From: Perca fluviatilis
Taxonomy: Eukaryota > Chordata > Actinopteri > Perciformes > Percidae
Direction: 5' to 3'
NCBI RefSeq assembly: GCF_010015445.1
Contig: NC_053123.1
Span: forward strand, 5,856,148 to 5,920,147
DNA: 64,000 bases
Position numbers and translations under genes: made by a program. Each line of letters begins with the position of its first letter. Position 1 is the first letter of the stretch. Shown in pieces: positions 22,440 to 35,489 of the stretch. The notes beneath the pieces are model-generated. The model worked only from the letters and a program-made list of their open reading frames with translations. It was not told the DNA's origin and did not search any database.

Positions 22440-23885
22440 GAGGCAATGTGAGACTGAAGATGGAAACGGAGTGTAACGAGTTGACAGTTCTGTCATATAT
22501 CAGGCAATGAAATGGTTGCTGTGGAAACCCATTTTTTTGAGCATTGCTTTGTTAAATAAAAATAATTAAATGTTTCACTGAACGATTGCTATTTTGACCC
22601 TTGATACATATTAAAATGATGAGCAATTTATTTTAATATGTGCCTGTTCTGATGGCATACAAGAGTAGAAATATTCAACATAGGCTTAGAATACTGAAAT
22701 CTATGCTAGGGTAATCCTATTTTTAATCTTTTAGAACCGTCCATACCTTAGTAATAAAAATGAGTAATCATTTTTAAAGTGCCAACTGTGTAGCAGTGTT
22801 CATAAACCTGTCAACGTGTCTGACAGTCATTATATCACAATTGTAATGAGAGAAAAAACAGAAAGAAAAAGAAATCCTTTGTCTTATGTTTTACACACAT
22901 TGTTCCCACTATCTGAATTCAATGTGTATCATGTTCTCTCTTTATGTGGCATGATTTTGCACCACACAATGAAAGATTGGTTTGCAGAGACACATTTGCC
23001 CTCAAACGCAGTAACACAATCCTGGAATGTCTGACGTGGTGAAAGGAACAAGAGACAGAAAATGTCTTAATTCAAGTGAAAGTTCTGCAATTTATAAAAA
23101 AACGTTTTTCCTTAAACCTGCAGCACTAGACCTGTGTGTCTGTACTACCAAATAAATGTGTCAAGAAACATGATTTCCCATGCTGGGCATGTTAGTGTAG
23201 AACTATACTGTAGTCTGCATCTTAGTGAAGCATGCAGTGAGAGGGAAGCCAGTGAAACCCAGATATGGAAAAGGGAGTGGGGTCTGTGGCATCATGTTTT
23301 ACCTTACCATGCTCAGTTGCATGGTACATTATCAGATGTACAGATTATCAGATTTAGATTACCATCCATCCCCAGCTGTTTCCTTTCACACTGGCCCCCA
23401 CATCCCCCCTACTATCAACTTTACTGCCACCAACCGTCCCATTCCTTTCTGTTATTTCCCTTAACTAGGAAGCAGAGAAACAGTAAGGGCCAGTGTTTTC
23501 AGCGATGTGTTGGCTTATCGTCATGGCTCAATCGTTCTATCCTAACAACATGGTGAAAAGATTGCATCCAGAGCGTGTTTTAGCCTGTTCTTTACATTTT
23601 CCGAGACATGAGAGGATAATGCACGTTACCTGTCCATCCAGTCATAGAAAATAAGTTTCAAAGTATGAATCCTCATGATTGTTTATATTAATGTGTCCAC
23701 AGCCTTTATAATCAAATAGTGCATCCCTTTTGTCAAGCAAAGACAACACAAAAAGTTATGTTTCTTAGATGCTTAAGGAAACCTATATGTACTGTGCTTA
23801 AGGAAATGTCCTTATTTTCTCCTTAAATAACCTATATGTACTGTGCATTATATAGTCTGTTGTTAATGGTCAACTGAGGAGTAGC
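22440..23885. other. No recognised feature
   Basis: No convincing gene. A 140-codon open frame at 23134-23556 overlaps a second frame and has no domain I recognise. One direct repeat is visible at 23780-23850, where AACCTATATGTACTGTGC occurs twice about 50 bp apart. Confidence 0.4.
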
Positions 23886-23887
23886 AA

Positions 23888-23962
23888 GCATCCAGTTTGG
23901 TGACCTTAGGACTGCATCTCTCTTTTTGCAGATGATGTAGTCCTTATAGACTGAAAGTATCA
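23888..23962 (+). pseudogene. LINE reverse transcriptase catalytic-motif relic
   Basis: The sequence encodes QFGDLRTASL, then after a 1-nt frame slip LFADDVVLI. This matches the FGDLRIASLLFADDVVLL block around the two catalytic aspartates of a fish LINE reverse transcriptase (known family pattern). A stop codon follows at once. No flanking RT sequence is readable, so this is a short decayed fragment. Confidence 0.6.
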
Positions 23963-24402
23963 GACTCCCTCATTCTTCCCTCAAGCATGAAGCTTGCATA
24001 CTTGTTAAGTATTAGTTATTTAGTAATCTACATACTCACCTCTGATTTGACACTTACTTTCTGCAATTAGCTTTTCCTCCATTTTGTTGGAAGTACGTTT
24101 ACGTAGTTGAGTTTGGGGAGGAAACAACCGCCCTTTGTTTCTTGAAGGATCCAGGGTTGTCACTTCAGTGACTTAGAGTGCATTTGCACCTGTAACACTT
24201 TCTTACAAGGCACCTCTAAGATGTAACAAATGGCTTTATGAATGGTTAATAGATCATGTAGCAGTACTTGATATGATGATGATTAGTATTTACAGTATGA
24301 TGTATACAGTTTCTCTTACACTGTTGGGCATCTATGTGTCAATGTTCTCGTGCAATCTAGCAAGTAACCATAATCCTATATAAGTGTGTTAAACACATTG
24401 AT

Positions 24403-24690
24403 GATTGGATGTGTCAAAATGTCCTCCAGTTAAACAAAGATAAATAGAAATGTTGTTTCAGAATTAATAAAAGTCAGTGTTAAGTGGCCTTTAATTCCTA
24501 ATCTTGATTTAGTTGTTGACTCAACTACATTTAAACATCCAGATTAAGACAATTAATAACATCAGCATACTGTCATCTTTAAATGGAGCAAGAATGAAAG
24601 GACTTATATCTCAGAAAGACTTAGAAAAACATCCCCGTGGTTTTATCTTAAGTAGGCTTGACAACTGTAATGATCTCTTGTCATAACAAA
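24403..24690 (+). pseudogene. L2-type reverse transcriptase relic
   Basis: Fragments in different frames match the L2 region after the RT core: WM.QN.LQLNKDK at the start and LSRLDNCNDLLS at the end, which correspond to the usual 'LQLN..KTE' and 'SRLDYCNALLSG' blocks. Several stops and frame changes lie between them. It is heavily decayed and has no 3' tail. Confidence 0.65.
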
Positions 24691-24889
24691 GAGGGAGCTA
24701 AGCACAAAAGTGAAGTTCTGGATTGAACAAATTAATATACAGTCCTTCCAAAACAAGTTTGCTCTGCAGGGTTATTCGGGCTTGCCCCCCAGGGACGAAG
24801 ATGACCTATGGCACACAGCGGACCCTCGTAGTAGAAATGCTGCTCCTTCACACTGAACAGAGTCAGTTGACTAGGAATTCCCCTTGACT

Positions 24890-25194
24890 TAATCTCACAT
24901 GGCCAGACCTTCCTCCACAGCGCTGCAAAGGAGGGTCTGGCTAGTCTACACAGCATTCCGGGATGGAAGAAAAACATGCTCTGGTTTATTGACATTTCTT
25001 TAAACCAATCACAATCGTCTTGGGTGGCCTCTGTAAAATAGCCTTGGGAAGGAACTTCTTTTAGTGGAACTAAGTACGTTCAATGGTTGTTTTAGTCGTG
25101 CAACAGAAAACTCAGATTGGACAGAAAAGAGGGACATCCGGCAAAATTTCTAGCGGCACCCAAACAATCCTGGAAACATTGTCGATATAGACTA
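24890..25194 (+). mobile_element. TAGTCT-ended DNA element, copy 2 (305 bp)
   Basis: It begins TAATCTCACATGGCCAGACC and ends ATATAGACTA. The head GGCCAGACCTTCCTCCACAG pairs with AGGAGGGTCTGGC to form a hairpin (about 24901-24940). CATTTCTTTAAACCAATCAC follows, shared with copies 1, 3 and 4. Flanking 9-mers CCCTTGACT (24881-24889) and CCTGTGACT (25195-25203) agree at 7 of 9 positions, consistent with an aged 9-bp target duplication. Confidence 0.8.
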
Positions 25195-26255
25195 CCTGTG
25201 ACTCTTCTCTGTGGAAATACTTCAGGCATGTCCAACTATAAGGAGAACCTGGGGTAGGCCCAAACCATAGAGGGATTATCCATCTGGCCTTGGATTACCT
25301 TGGAATACTCGCAGTAGAAGCTGGAGAAGTAGCCAGGTCGAGGTGCGTTGATGGTACTTTTTTTTTCTCAGCTTGCTACATGCGCCTTAGACCCAGATAA
25401 GCAGCAGAAAATAGATTGGCTGTTCAATACGAATTTTCAGCAATTTGTTCCTTTGTTTACCAGGTATTCAATATCAAGCCAGACTTTTTTAACAGGGTTA
25501 AGAAAACAAGCCATGTTACACTTCCGAGCTAATGCATGCTAACTACTGTAGCCAAAGGTAATACAATAAAAACATGCAGGCTCCATAATCTAAATCAGTG
25601 TGAACAAAGAAGGCCAACACACTTTTTTACCCTTCACAATGTGAAAAAAACTTTTTTGCACACCTCTTTTGTCGGGCAGGTGCGTAGGATATGATCAAAG
25701 GCAACAGATCAAAAATAGTAGAGAGAAAATCCCGCACACTGACCATTACGCAAGCAATAATTTATTAGAAAAATACAACGTTTCGGTCTCAGACCATCAG
25801 CCCAACGTAAATTCACTAAAAGCATTTTGCAAAGAGGTAACCCAATAAAATAGCTTACACTATGCTAATACATTTTTTTGCAGACTGCAGTTGCTGTGAG
25901 TTGTAAACTCGCCACTTCTAAGCTGAAGGCAGAAAGTAACGTTATTGGAGCCTGACCGTTCAAGGCCTCTCTTTCTCAGGGCAGCTGCCTCCATCTCACC
26001 CTGGTTCTGGTTCCACAGCTGCCTGTTCCCGTCGCTGACATCTTCACCGCGTGGACGGGACGACTTGACGTATTTTGCCCCAGAGAGCAGCTTGAAAGCC
26101 AGGAGCTCCCACTCTGACTGACTAGAATAAAAACCGACTGCTCAACTTGAAGAATCTCAGTCCACTGAGGCGTCACCGACTGATGATTCGAATATTCTAC
26201 TTTCAGGGAGCAGCCCTAGTACATTGGCGGTCATTGAGGGCGCAAGCCATATAGG
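25195..26255. other. Mostly unassigned
   Basis: The stretch at about 25610-25830 (GTCGGGCAGGTGCG, then CAACGTTTCGGTCTCAGACC) looks like a dispersed repeat, but I cannot classify it. No gene is seen. Confidence 0.35.
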
Positions 26256-26258
26256 AAG

Positions 26259-26505
26259 AAATAAGTAAATGGACTGTATTTACATAGTGCTTTTCTAGTC
26301 TTAACGCCTACTGAAAGCGCTTTTACATAGTACAGACACCATTGACACACATTCATAGGCACCATTCACACAAATTCGGGCTGCTGTACAAGGTGCAACC
26401 TGCTCATCAGATAAACATTCACACACATTTACACACCGATGGCGCAGCATCGGGAGCAATTTGGGGTTCAGTGTGTTGCCCAAGGACACTTCGACATAAC
26501 AACAA
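26259..26505 (-). mobile_element. SINE-like element with L2-type tail
   Basis: Read on the minus strand it ends with AAAGCACTATGTAAATACAG followed by TCCATTTACTT, the 3' tail shared by fish L2-mobilised SINEs. Upstream are GTCCTTGGGCAACACACTG and AACCCCAAATTGCTCC, a phrase very common in fish repeats. The interior is diverged. No Pol III boxes were confirmed, so the head may be lost. Confidence 0.65.
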
Positions 26506-28940
26506 TACATGAATATTGAAAAGGAATGGAACACGTGGGCTTAATAGCAGTGAAGTTAATGGATAAAACCTTATGGTGAGGGTTGCTGAAAGGCCTTTAA
26601 CCTCCAGATGCAGCATTGCAACTGCTTAGTGTTAAGTATTTGTGCACTGCAGTTTTACTGCATGACGCCCAGGTATGAATGCATGCATATAATTGTATCA
26701 ATGTGAATTAAGCAGGATGCTGTTGGAAAGCATCATGCTTGCTCAGCAAGTCCATACATTTAGATTTGTATTAGATTAAATCAGGAAAATTTGGATCAGC
26801 GTTGTAAAACTTCTACTGCATGCATCACATCATCCAAAAACGACCCAGTAAGAATGTTGAGTATATCCAGAAAACCATGAAGGTTTGGGTTACTGTAAAA
26901 AGGGAAAGAGAAATAAACCACTCACCCCTTCTTCCATACACATTTTAGAATTATTGTTTATCAAAACTTGATCTCAGCTAGAGGGAAAACCTATCCAATT
27001 ATTCATGAGGCAATCTCTGCAAGTATCATTAGCACGTCATCACGATATGTCTACCCTCTTGGGGCTATCATTACGGCTAATCAGATTAGCATCACTATGT
27101 CATTACCTCAGAGTACCTGTGCATCATTTTACTCGATGAAATGCTCTATGAAACTCCCAACACATGGAACATCTTACCATTCAGAGGCCCATAGCAAAGA
27201 CAGTGGAATATGCTTATACTTAGCAGGCATGCAGTACTGGTATTACCTCATGTTGGCTTTCTCACACGCAAACAAAACACACTCTACAAATGCACAGTCT
27301 CTCACACCGCCACAAACATACTGTACATATATACATTTTAACTGTCCTTTTTCATTAATATTTGGATATTTGTTTCTGAAATAAACCAATGATTTATCAT
27401 TAGTTTGAGTTGTTTTATTTACTCCTCCAGTAAAATGCTATTTATTTTTAATTTGACTATTGCAAAAGACTTAATACAACTGACGGAAAGACGCAAATAT
27501 AGGATGGTTACGAAGTTTGACGAGAAACTCCATGCTTAAAATAATTTGTGACATTTGATTAGTTCCAATGTGGCTTGATTGATTGTGGCCATGGTCCTGA
27601 ATGCACGGAAAAAGACAAAGTAAAACTGGTTGACGGTATACTTGTTATTTCTACTATAATTGCTGGGGGGAAATACATATATTCCTATTTTTCATGCCCT
27701 TTGCATCAGTCAAGCAGCCAGCTCCTCAACCATTGCTGCAATTTAAAAAGAAGAAACAATCCCGAAAGAAATCAAGCACCCACAGAAACATGACCTAGGA
27801 ATACTAAAAACACAACAAAGTAATTTTGTAGAAAAAGGCATTTTTATGTTGACTGTCAAAGGCAGAGAGAAGTAAGCGTGTCAGCAGTTTTGTTAGAGCG
27901 GCTCATCACATCTTGTTGTGGCTTGCCAACATTGCAGCGCCTGAGGTGCTAGGAGCCTGTCACGAGAGGAGCAGATAGTGGCTCACATGTGTAACTGGAT
28001 CTGCATGGCACAGAGTCTGCAAGTAGTGCTGCTGGGTAAAAACATGCATCTGCAACGGCACGTTTGTTAAGAATGAGAAAAGAATGCCTTTTTTTTCTTC
28101 ACTAACGGACATGTATCAATCAAAGACAGGTTCAGCAGGTGAACTCAAAGTATAAAACACCATGGAAGAGACTCTACCTGTTAATTATGATAAATGTAGC
28201 ATTCAAAGTTGTTGTGTAAGTGATGGGTACACTTTTGGACTTTTTATAGATACAGCTGTGCTTCTTTGGATCAACAACCAAATATATTTCAATATCTGGT
28301 AAAATATTATGACAAGACTTAAGATTTGTAGACTAGAGATCTGCATCTACTTAAGGATAGCACGTAGAAACATCTGTTTCATATAAAAAAACTGTAAAGA
28401 ATAATTTGAGACTGGTTTAAATATTGCATTGAGTGCAAACTCATGAATGTCATTCCTTATATAAATGTGCAGAAAAGAAATAAAAATCACTATTTTTGTT
28501 GACTGTGCTGGTTGAGAAATGCTGCAGGTTTGCGACGTTACAGGACACAGCTGCTGTATATCTTGCAGCAAGCTTCCCCCACACCAGACAATAAATAAAT
28601 AATCATAAAGTTGGGAAAAACATATGACAACGTTTGTGTCTAGGTGGTCATCTTTCACTGGTAAACACATCATATTAACTGGACCAATAAAACAATTTTA
28701 CTGCAAAAGATAAATAATGTAAGACAGACCAGTAGCAGCAGCCTGGATATGTTTGGTCACGAAATTATTTTACTGGGAAAGAATCAGCAAAGATAAATAG
28801 ATAATTCTCTAAACACAAAATATGCAAAACAATTAACATTGATACATTTTGTATTGCTTTTTATTGCTCAATTCAAATGATGACAGAAAGTACAAAAAAC
28901 ATTAACAGTTGAAGAAAACTGATTAACCTGCACCTCCCAA
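26506..28940. other. No recognised feature
   Basis: About 2.4 kb of AT-rich sequence. Open frames of 138 codons (26968-27384) and 108 codons (28347-28673, minus) show no domain and are probably chance. Confidence 0.4.

Positions 28941-28941
<1 letters not shown>

Positions 28942-28976
<35 letters not shown>
28942..28976. repeat. (CA)n microsatellite
   Basis: An uninterrupted CA dinucleotide run of about 17 units. Confidence 0.97.
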
Positions 28977-28979
<3 letters not shown>

Positions 28980-29117
28980 CTCAAACTATTTTGCAAGGGC
29001 ACCATTGCTGCATTGGTTTGAAGGATTACAAACAGAATGTTTATTGCGCATGATGCTTATTTGATGAATTGTATGTACTCACATGATTCTTGCATTTTTG
29101 GGTGATATCTTAATGTT

Positions 29118-29190
29118 TGAATGCAGTTATTGTAATTTCTCTTTGGATAAAAACGTCAGCTAAATGTATGTAATGTAATCTCAATAAATT
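29118..29190 (+). mobile_element. SINE/L2-like 3' tail
   Basis: CTCTTTGGATAAAAACGTCA then GCTAAATGTATGTAATGTAA matches the frequent fish SINE ending 'CGCTTTGGATAAAAGCGTCTGCTAAATG' with its short ATGTA-type tail. Only the 3' end is recognisable. Confidence 0.65.
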
Positions 29191-30094
29191 ATTTCAAATT
29201 CAAACTGTTTTTTTTTTGTTTTTTTTATAAATCACATTTAATCAGATACAATTCTGAACACCTTTTAGCACCTTGCACTCAAAGTCTGCTGGTCTATTTT
29301 CTGTCAGCCCTCTGATGAAAAGGTTAATGTTTGTGATAAAGAAGCACCTACAGTCTAACTGCTGATCTCTGGTCTCCTCTAGACCACAGAAACAGATGCT
29401 GTACAGGTCGCCCCGCTCTGAATGGGACCTATTGTTGGGAATTAAAACGGAGCAAGTGTCCACACCAGGTCGAGGGTCGGGTTAGGCAAAAGCCACCAAG
29501 TTCCACCAGTCTTGACCTTTTAATTGAGTGCAATGTGATACAATGCATGGGTCAGCAGTGCTGAAAGTAGGCCCACATGTTGACGAAGACCCTCTGACCC
29601 CCACTGGCCCAACCAAGCACCAGCCATGAGGTGTGGCTATAACAACCCCTTGAGGCATATGGTGTAATTAGGGGACCCAATCAAGCAAGCCCAGGGCCTG
29701 GCCAGGAATGCTCATATTAGTAATGTTGATGTGTTAATTGCTTTCATTATGAGGCTTGTATGTTTTGCATCTTGAAGTTTTTAATGGCCAAAAATGGCTC
29801 TGACTTTTGTATCACTTTTTTCAGCATACTATTTTGTGACTATTTTCTATGACTGTGACTTTTTCAACATTCTATACTATGAGTATGACTTTTTTGTCAC
29901 GTTTTGGGCATACAATACTGTGACTTTTTTTTATCACTTTATTCGACATACTATACTAGACTTTTTTTAATCACTTTTTTAAGATAATATACTATGAATA
30001 TTGTTGACATACTATACTTTATATCACTTTTTTCGACTATAACGTTTTTAACATACAGTATGATGAATTTTTTCACTTTTTTCGAAATACTATA

Positions 30095-30133
30095 CACACA
30101 CATATATATATATATATATTTATATATATGTAT
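30095..30133. repeat. (AT)n microsatellite
   Basis: A short CA run merges into about 16 TA/AT steps with one TTT break, directly before tRNA-like module 1. Confidence 0.9.
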
Positions 30134-30134
30134 A

Positions 30135-30210
30135 CAATGGTTCGATCCCCAGTCCGGGAGGAGCCTTTTTGTGTGGAGTTTGCATATGCTCTAAGACTTT
30201 CTTTGACATA
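30135..30210 (+). repeat. tRNA-like module 1 (B-box half)
   Basis: GGTTCGATCCCCAGTCCGGG is a good Pol III B-box-like sequence (consensus GGTTCGANTCC) and is followed by GTGTGGAGTTTGCATATG. The A-box half is absent. It joins the satellite at TTTGACATAC. Confidence 0.65.
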
Positions 30211-30569
30211 CTATACTATGACTTTTTTCGATATACTATACAATTACTTTTTTAATCACCTTTTTTGACATAATATACAATGATACTATACAAAAAAATT
30301 TCGGAATACTATACTTTTATACTATACTATACTATATACGTTTTTTTCAATATACTATACTATGACTTTATCACTTTTATGACATACTATACTATGGCTA
30401 TTTTCGACATGCTATACTATGACTTTTTTCAACATGCTATAGTATGACTTTTTCAAGATTAGACTTTTTGACATGCCATCCTATGACTTTTTCAAGATTA
30501 GACTTTTTGACATGCCATCCTATGACTTTTTTATCACTTTTTTCCACATACTATACTATGACTGTTTTC

Positions 30570-30720
30570 AACCTCCACTAATTGCTTGTGTGGTGGCTCA
30601 GTGGTTAGCACAGCTGCAAAAAGTAGGCAGAGTAGGACCCAATTAGGCATAGTCTGACAAGGTTCCAGTCTGGGCTATTCTGTTTTTTTGTGGACTTTGC
30701 ATATGTTTCCAGACTTTCTT
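30570..30720 (+). repeat. tRNA-like module 2
   Basis: TGTGGTGGCTCAGTGGTTAG (A-box-like), then AGTAGGACCCAATTAGGC and AAGGTTCCAGTCTGGGC (weak B box), then a TGTGGACTTTGCATATG tail. It is preceded by CAACCTCCACTAATTGC, as in modules 6, 8, 10 and 12. Confidence 0.7.
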
Positions 30721-31027
30721 TGACATACTATACCATGACTTTACACTTTATATACCATAATGACTTTATTATAATATTTTTTATATGCTATATATTGACT
30801 TTTCTTGACATGCTATACTATGACTTTTATCGACATGCTATACTATGACTTTTTATCACTTTCTTTGACATACTATACTATGACTTTTCAACATGCTATA
30901 CTATGACTGTTTTCGACATATACTGTGTAATGATTTTTTTCGACATACTATTCTACGGCTATTTCCGAAATACTACACTGAGACGTTTTTATCACTTTTT
31001 CAGCACTTTTTACTATCACTATTTTCC

Positions 31028-31185
31028 ACCTATAAGTGCTGTTGTGGTAATCCAATGGTTAGCACAACTGCAAGAAATAGGTAAAGTAGGACCTAAGTAG
31101 ATAAGAGTCTGACAGGGTTCAGTCCCCAGTCTGGGCATTTATTTTTTCATGTGGAGTTTGCATCTGTTTCCAGACTTTCTTTGAC
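31028..31185 (+). repeat. tRNA-like module 3
   Basis: TGTGGTAATCCAATGGTTAG, ACAGGGTTCAGTCCCCAGTC and ATGTGGAGTTTGCATCTG occur in order. The A-box part is more diverged than in the other copies. Confidence 0.68.
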
Positions 31186-31671
31186 ATACTATCCCATGAC
31201 TTTATCATCAATTGTTTATATACCGTGTAATGATTTTTTTTCCCGACATGCTAAACTATGACTTTTTATCACTTTTATCGACATACTATACTATAACTTT
31301 TTTTGACATACTATACCACAACTTTTCGACATGCTATACTTTGACGTTTTGATCACTTTTGTCGACATACTATACTATGACTTTTTATCACTTTTTTGAC
31401 ATAATTTACTATGGCTATTTTCGAAATACTATACTATGACTTTTTTCGACATGACTTTTCGACGTGCTATACTATGACTTTTTATCACTTTTGTCGACAT
31501 AATTTACTATGGCTATTTTCGAAATACTATACTATGACTTTTTTCGACATACTATACTATGACTTTTTATCACTTTTTGGTATTTTATCGCTATTTTCGA
31601 AATACTATACTATGACTTTTTTCGACATACTATAGTATGACTTTTTATCACTTTTTTCGACATACTATACT

Positions 31672-31796
31672 ATGAATGAATGGATGAATGAATGAATGAA
31701 TGAATGAAGAAATTTATTTCAGACATTAAAAATGAACCAAACAAAACAGCAAAGAAATGTACAAACAAGTTAAATAAGCAAAATATTCTAACTATA
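31672..31796 (-). mobile_element. LINE tail module A (truncated 3' end)
   Basis: Read on the minus strand: GTTAGAATATTTTGCTTATT, a GTACATTTCTTTG stretch, CTGAAATAAATTTCTTC and a (CATT)n tail. AATAAA plus the tetranucleotide tail marks a non-LTR retrotransposon 3' end. The inner breakpoint at AATATTCTAACTAT is the same as in modules B and C. It is part of a block duplicated at 35138. Confidence 0.75.
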
Positions 31797-32027
31797 ACTT
31801 TTTTCGACATAATATACTATGACTTTTTATCACTTTTGTTGACATACTATACGATACGATTTAACGATGTGCCATACTATGACTTTTCCATATGCTATAC
31901 TATTACTTTTTCCGGCATACTATACTATGGCTATTTTCGACATACTATACTATCACTTTTCGGCATGCTCTATATGACTTTTTTTATCACTTTTTTCAAC
32001 ATACTATGCTATGACATACATATCAAC

Positions 32028-32172
32028 ATTCATTATTTACTGGTGTGGTACCTCAATGGTTAGCACACCTGTAGAAAGTAGGCAGGGTAGGACCCAATAA
32101 GGCAGAGTCTGACAAGGTTCAATCCTCAGTCTGGGCATTTCTTTTTCATGTTGAGTTTGCAGACTTTCTTTG
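32028..32172 (+). repeat. tRNA-like module 4
   Basis: GGTGTGGTACCTCAATGGTT, CAAGGTTCAATCCTCAGTCT and a shortened TTTTCATGTTGAGTTTGC tail. It forms the right part of the 31.67-32.25 kb block that is duplicated at 35.14-35.71 kb. Confidence 0.7.
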
Positions 32173-32483
32173 ACATACTATACCATGACTTTATTATAAT
32201 TTTTTTAGATACTATAATTACTTTTTTCAACATAGTATAGTATGACTTTTTATAACTTTTATCGCAATACTATACTGTGGCTATTTGCTACATACTATCC
32301 TATGACTTTTTTTGACATGCTATGCTATGACTTTTGGACATGCTAAACTTTGACTTTTTTATCACTTTTATCGACATACTATACTGTGGCCATTTTCGAC
32401 ATACTATACTATGACTTTTCAACATGTTATACAATTATTATTTTTGACATGCTATACTATGACGTTTTTTCGACATACTGTAC

Positions 32484-32606
32484 TATGAATGAATGAATGA
32501 ATGAATGAATGAATGAAGAAATTTATTTCAGACATATCAAAAATAAATCAAACAAAACATCAAAGAAATTTACAAAGAAGTTAAATAAGCAAAATATTCT
32601 AACTAT
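32484..32606 (-). mobile_element. LINE tail module B
   Basis: The same truncated 3' end as module A: (CATT)n tail, AATAAATTTC and breakpoint AATATTCTAACTAT. It has a few substitutions relative to A. Confidence 0.75.
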
Positions 32607-32799
32607 GGCTTTTTTCAACATACTATACTATAACCTTTTATCACTTTTATCAACACAATATACTACGGCTATTTTCAACATGCTAAACTATGACTTTTTA
32701 TCACTTGTATTGAAAAACTATACTATGGCTATTTTCGAAATTCTATAGTATGTTTTTTTTTATGTCTTTTTCAACATTTTATACTATGACTGTTTTCAA

Positions 32800-32960
32800 C
32801 ATCAATTGTTTGCTGGTGTGGTAGCCCAATGGTTAGCACAGCTGCAAAAAGTAGGCAGACTAGGACCCAATAAGGCAGAGTCTGACAAGGTTCAGTCCCC
32901 AGTCTGGGCATTTATTTTTTCATGTGGAGTTTGCATCTGTTTCCAGACTTTCTTTGACAT
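32800..32960 (+). repeat. tRNA-like module 5
   Basis: GTGTGGTAGCCCAATGGTTA, AAGGTTCAGTCCCCAGTCTG and CATGTGGAGTTTGCATCTG. It is almost identical over about 200 bp to module 7, 748 bp downstream. Confidence 0.75.
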
Positions 32961-33189
32961 ACTATCCCATGACTTTATCATCATTTGCTTATATACTGTG
33001 TAATGACTTTTTTCGACATACTATACTATGACTTTTTTCTACATACTATACAATTACTTTTTATCACCTTTTTCGACATACTATACTATGGCTACTTTCG
33101 ACATACTATACTATGACTTTTTATCACTTTTTTCAACATACTATACTATGACTTTTTATCACTTTTTTCAACATACTATACTATGACTG

Positions 33190-33247
33190 TTTTCAACCTC
33201 CACTAATTGCTGGTGTGGTACCTCAGTGGTTAGCACAGCTGCATGAA
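33190..33247 (+). repeat. tRNA-like module 6 (truncated)
   Basis: Only the A-box half is present (CAACCTCCACTAATTGC, then TGTGGTACCTCAGTGGTTAG and CAGCTGCATGAAG). Satellite sequence follows directly. Confidence 0.68.
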
Positions 33248-33547
33248 GTTTTTCAACATACTATACTATGACTTTTTATCACCTTTTTCGACATACTATA
33301 CTATGGCTTTTCGACATACTATACTATGACTTTTCGACATACTATACTATGACATTTTTAGACATACTATACTCATACTTTTCAACATACTATACAATGA
33401 CTTTTTTATCACTTTTTTCGACATGCTATACTATGACTTTTTATCACTTGTATTGAAATACTATGCTATGGTTATTTTTGAAATTCTGTAGTATGATTTT
33501 TTTTTTTTCTCTCTCTTTTTCAACATATTATGCTATGACTGTTTTCA

Positions 33548-33710
33548 ACATCACTTGTTTGGTGGTGTGGTAGCCCAATGGTTAGCACAGCTGCAAAAAG
33601 TAAGCAGACTAGGACCCAATAAGGCAGAGTCTGACAAGGTTCAGTCCCCAGTCTGGGCATTTATTTTTTCATGTGGAGTTTGCATCTGTTTCCAGACTTT
33701 CTTTGACATA
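33548..33710 (+). repeat. tRNA-like module 7
   Basis: A near-identical duplicate of module 5 together with its flank down to TTATCATCATTTGCTTATAT. Confidence 0.75.
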
Positions 33711-34637
33711 CTATCCCATGACTTTATCATCATTTGCTTATATGCTGTGTAATGACTTCTTTCAACATACTATACTATGACTTTTTTCGACATACTATAC
33801 TATGACATTTTTAGACACTATACTATGACTTTTTGACATGTTATACTATGACCTTTTTCGACATACTATACTCTGACTTTTTATCACCTTTTTCGACATA
33901 CTTATACTATGACTTTTCATAATTTTTTTCAACCTACTATACTTTGACTTTCCGACATGCTATTCTATGACTTTTTTAGACATACTATACTATGACTTTT
34001 CAACATGCTATACTATGACTTTTTATCACCTTTTTCGACATACTATACTATAGCTATTTTTCGACATATTATGGCTATTTTCTACATACTATACATGACT
34101 TTTTTAGACACTATACTATGACTTTTTTAGACATACATGACTTTTTATCACCTTTTTCGACATACTATACTATGACTTTTTTCGACATACTATATTATCA
34201 CTTTTTTATCACTTTTTTCGACATACTATACTATGACTTTTTTTGACATACTATACTATGACTTTTTTTGACATACTATATTATCACTTTTTTATCACTT
34301 TTTTCGACATATTATGGCTATTTTCTACATACTATACTATGACTTTTCGACATGTTATACTATGACTTTTTTCGACATACTATACTAGGACTTTTTATCA
34401 CCTTTTTCGACATACTATACTATGGCTACTTTCGACATACTATACTATGACTTTTTTAGACACTATACTATGACTTTTCGACATACTATACAATTACTTT
34501 TTATCACCTTTTTCGACATACTATACTATTGCTACTTTTGACATACTATACTATGACTTTTTTATCACTTTTTTCAACATACTATATTATGACTTTTTAT
34601 CACTTTTTTCAACATACTATACTGTGACTGTTTTCAA

Positions 34638-34785
34638 CCTCCACTAATTGCCGGTGTGGTACCTCAGTGGTTAGCACAGCTGCATGAAGTAGGCAGAGTA
34701 GGACCCAAGTAGATGACAAGGTTCAATCCTCAGTCTGGGCGATGCTTTCTTTTGTGGACTTTGCATATGTTTCATGAATTTCTTA
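34638..34785 (+). repeat. tRNA-like module 8
   Basis: CAACCTCCACTAATTGC, GTGTGGTACCTCAGTGGTTA, AGTAGGACCCAAGTAGATGA and AGGTTCAATCCTCAGTCTGG, then TGTGGACTTTGCATATG. Part of the stretch just before the B box (AGAGTCT) is deleted here compared with modules 10 and 12. Confidence 0.7.
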
Positions 34786-35139
34786 TATACTATATAATGA
34801 TTTTTTTCAACATACTATACTATGATTTTTTTTGACATACTATACTATGACTTTTTATCACTTTTTTTTGACATACTATACTATGACTGTTTTTTGACAT
34901 ACTATACTATGACTTTTTTATCACTTTTTTCGACATACTATACTATGGCTATTTTCTACATACTATACTATGACTTTTTTATCTCTTTTTTCGACATCCT
35001 ATACTATGTCTATTTTCTACATGATATACTATGACTTTTTTCAACATACTATACTATGACTTTTCGACATGTTATACTATGACTTTTTTAGACATACTAT
35101 ACTATGACTTTTTTATCTCTTTTTTCGACATACTATACT

Positions 35140-35264
35140 ATGAATGAATGGATGAATGAATGAATGAATGAATGAAGAAATTTATTTCAGACATTAAAAA
35201 TGAACCAAACAAAACAGCAAAGAAATGTACAAACAAGTTAAATAAGCAAAATATTCTAACTATA
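35140..35264 (-). mobile_element. LINE tail module C
   Basis: Essentially identical to module A, including the single GGAT interruption of the tetranucleotide tail and the AATATTCTAACTAT breakpoint. Confidence 0.78.
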
Positions 35265-35489
35265 ACTTTTTTCGACATAATATACTATGACTTTTTATCA
35301 CTTTTGTTGACATACTATACGATACGATTTAACGATGTGCCATACTATGACTTTTCCATATGCTATACTATTACTTTTTCCGGCATACTATACTATGGCT
35401 ATTTTCGACATACTATACTATCACTTTTCGGCATGCTCTATATGACTTTTTTATCACTTTTTTTCAACATACTATGCTATGACATACAT

